In this document: one piece after another, positions 62,930 through 64,000 of the stretch
Position numbering within the stretch: position 1 is the stretch's first letter
Layout of the letters: each line of letters starts with the position of its first letter
NCBI GenBank assembly: GCA_013298895.1
Contig: JAAFJM010000002.1
Location: forward strand, 132,427-196,426
Length of the DNA stretch: 64,000 nucleotides
Source: Bacteroidota bacterium
GTDB lineage: Bacteria; Bacteroidota; Bacteroidia; UKL13-3
Direction: 5' to 3'
The notes under the pieces: generated by a model
Told to the model about the DNA's origin: nothing
Database searches by the model: none
The model's input: the letters and a program-made list of their open reading frames with translations, nothing else
Program-made: the position numbers and the translations under genes

Positions 62930-64000
62930 TTAATAATTGTTTTTATGGGCGATATTTTTTTTATTCAATTTATCTTCAATGGTGGCAAATACCACATACA
63001 AACCTGGGATAATAATAATGCCAAAAATGGTTCCAAATAGCATACCTCCTGCCGATGCAGAACCAATGGTTTTATTTCCAATAGCCCCAGCTCCACTAGC
63101 AAGCATCAATGGAATTAATCCTGCCACAAATGCAAACGAAGTCATTAAAATAGGCCTTAACCTTAAGGTAGCTCCTTCAATTGCGGCTTGTAAAGGAGTA
63201 TAACCTTCGCTGTGTTTTTGTGAAGCAAATTCCACAATCAAAATGGCATTTTTTGCCAATAACCCAATCAACATAATCATGGCAATTTGGGCGTAAATGT
63301 TATTTTCTAAACCCATCATGAATAAAAACAAAAAGGCTCCAAAAATTCCAGTTGGCAACGATATAAGAACAGGCAGCGGTAAAATAAAACTTTCGTATTG
63401 AGCTGATAGCAATAGGTACACAAATAACAAGCAAATGGCAAAAATAATGATGGATTCATTACCTGCATTGGCTTGATCTCTTGACGAACCTGCCCAATCA
63501 TAATCAAATCCTTTTGGTAATTTCTCTTTAGCAGTTCTTTTTATGGCTGCTATGGCATCACCACTACTAAATCCTTTGGCAGGCTCGCCAGTTAACATGG
63601 CAGAAGTATACATGTTATAACGAGTAACTTGTTCGGGTCCGTATGTTTTGGTTATGCTTACAAATTCTGAAATAGGCACCATTTCGCCTTCCTTGTTTTT
63701 TACAAACATTTTTAAAATATCTTCGGGCATTGCTCTATATTCAGGAGATGATTGAACCATAACCCTGTACAACTGTCCAAATCGAATAAAATTTGTAGCA
63801 TACTCACTACCTAAATAGGTTTGTAAAGTACTTAATACATCCTCAATTACAACCTTTTTCTGTGCTGCTTTTAAGTAATCAATATTCACCATTAACTGAG
63901 GAAAGCTTGCATTAAATGTGGTGAAAGCATTTATAATTTCTGGCTGTTTATTCAGTTCTTTTACAAATTCGTTGGTTACCTTTTCAAGTGCCTTTAAATC
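62930..64000 (-). CDS. RND efflux permease (AcrB/MexB family), C-terminal part; 5' end outside window
   Basis: The frame is open to the window edge, so the Met at 63892 is internal; 356 residues are visible. They cover the second periplasmic part (VTRYNMYTSAMLTGEPAKGFSSGDA) and the last membrane helices. The family motifs GLLAKNAILIVEFA and RLRPILMTSFAFVAGLIPL are clear. It uses the proton gradient to pump hydrophobic drugs or other compounds out through the OMF partner. Whether it is of the HAE1 type depends on the missing half. Confidence 0.93.
   Translation of the reverse strand, partial: DLKALEKVTNEFVKELNKQPEIINAFTTFNASFPQLMVNIDYLKAAQKKVVIEDVLSTLQTYLGSEYATNFIRFGQLYRVMVQSSPEYRAMPEDILKMFVKNKEGEMVPISEFVSITKTYGPEQVTRYNMYTSAMLTGEPAKGFSSGDAIAAIKRTAKEKLPKGFDYDWAGSSRDQANAGNESIIIFAICLLFVYLLLSAQYESFILPLPVLISLPTGIFGAFLFLFMMGLENNIYAQIAMIMLIGLLAKNAILIVEFASQKHSEGYTPLQAAIEGATLRLRPILMTSFAFVAGLIPLMLASGAGAIGNKTIGSASAGGMLFGTIFGIIIIPGLYVVFATIEDKLNKKNIAHKNNY

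Overview
The window is AT-rich (roughly one third G+C, judged by eye) chromosomal DNA from a member of the Bacteroidota. The evidence is several type IX secretion (T9SS) type A C-terminal sorting domains ('YPNPA' motif), a dense set of Bacteroidota family genes (DUF7033 deacetylase-like protein, DUF2490, long Lgt, ComEC without a hydrolase domain, His-rich AtpB with a signal peptide), an ATP synthase operon without atpD/atpC, no Shine-Dalgarno pattern, and TAnnTTTG promoter motifs. I cannot fix the order or family. There is no rRNA, prophage, insertion sequence or CRISPR array.

Layout. 1-10 kb: end of an rRNA methyltransferase gene, deacetylase-like protein, HAD phosphatase, a CAT-anticodon tRNA, pbpC, a secreted protein, a RelE/ParE-type toxin-antitoxin pair, two gene remnants (a T9SS sorting domain and a second copy of the pbpC start), an enoyl-CoA hydratase and ComEC. 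10-21 kb: small membrane protein, a large T9SS surface protein, a map-speB-lgt operon, a LUD-lpxH-propeller operon and asd. 21-26 kb: a three-gene type I exporter (ABC, HlyD, TolC) whose ATPase has degenerate motifs. 26-32 kb: alpha-glucan genes (GH31, GT4, GH57) with a lipoprotein gene broken by a stop codon. 32-38 kb: ATP synthase operon (atpZ, membrane protein, atpB, E, F, H, A, G). 38-42 kb: a 40-residue lipoprotein, GT2, dienelactone hydrolase and GT-C-like genes. 42-52.5 kb: secreted-protein block with a dockerin-like protein, a 2,069-residue multi-domain T9SS protein, an ACC deaminase homologue and a second FG-GAP T9SS protein. 52.5-58 kb: murF, kup, lysE-like, glyA. 58-64 kb: lipoprotein, aspartyl protease, DUF2490, MscS, and the OMF and RND genes of an efflux pump that runs off the window.

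The most interesting signals are not a large new gene system. They are (1) two secreted-protein genes whose only good start codon is followed at once by an A-tract (A7 and A9) that leaves the start out of frame with an otherwise perfect signal peptide and body, both needing +1 or -2 A, which suggests slippage-controlled expression or a shared sequencing artefact; (2) an old second copy of the pbpC 5' end about 1.85 kb away, bracketing a toxin-antitoxin cassette and a dead T9SS tail; (3) the giant FG-GAP/discoidin/GH-A/beta-helix/T9SS protein; (4) the degenerate ABC exporter; and (5) paired copies of near-identical terminators.
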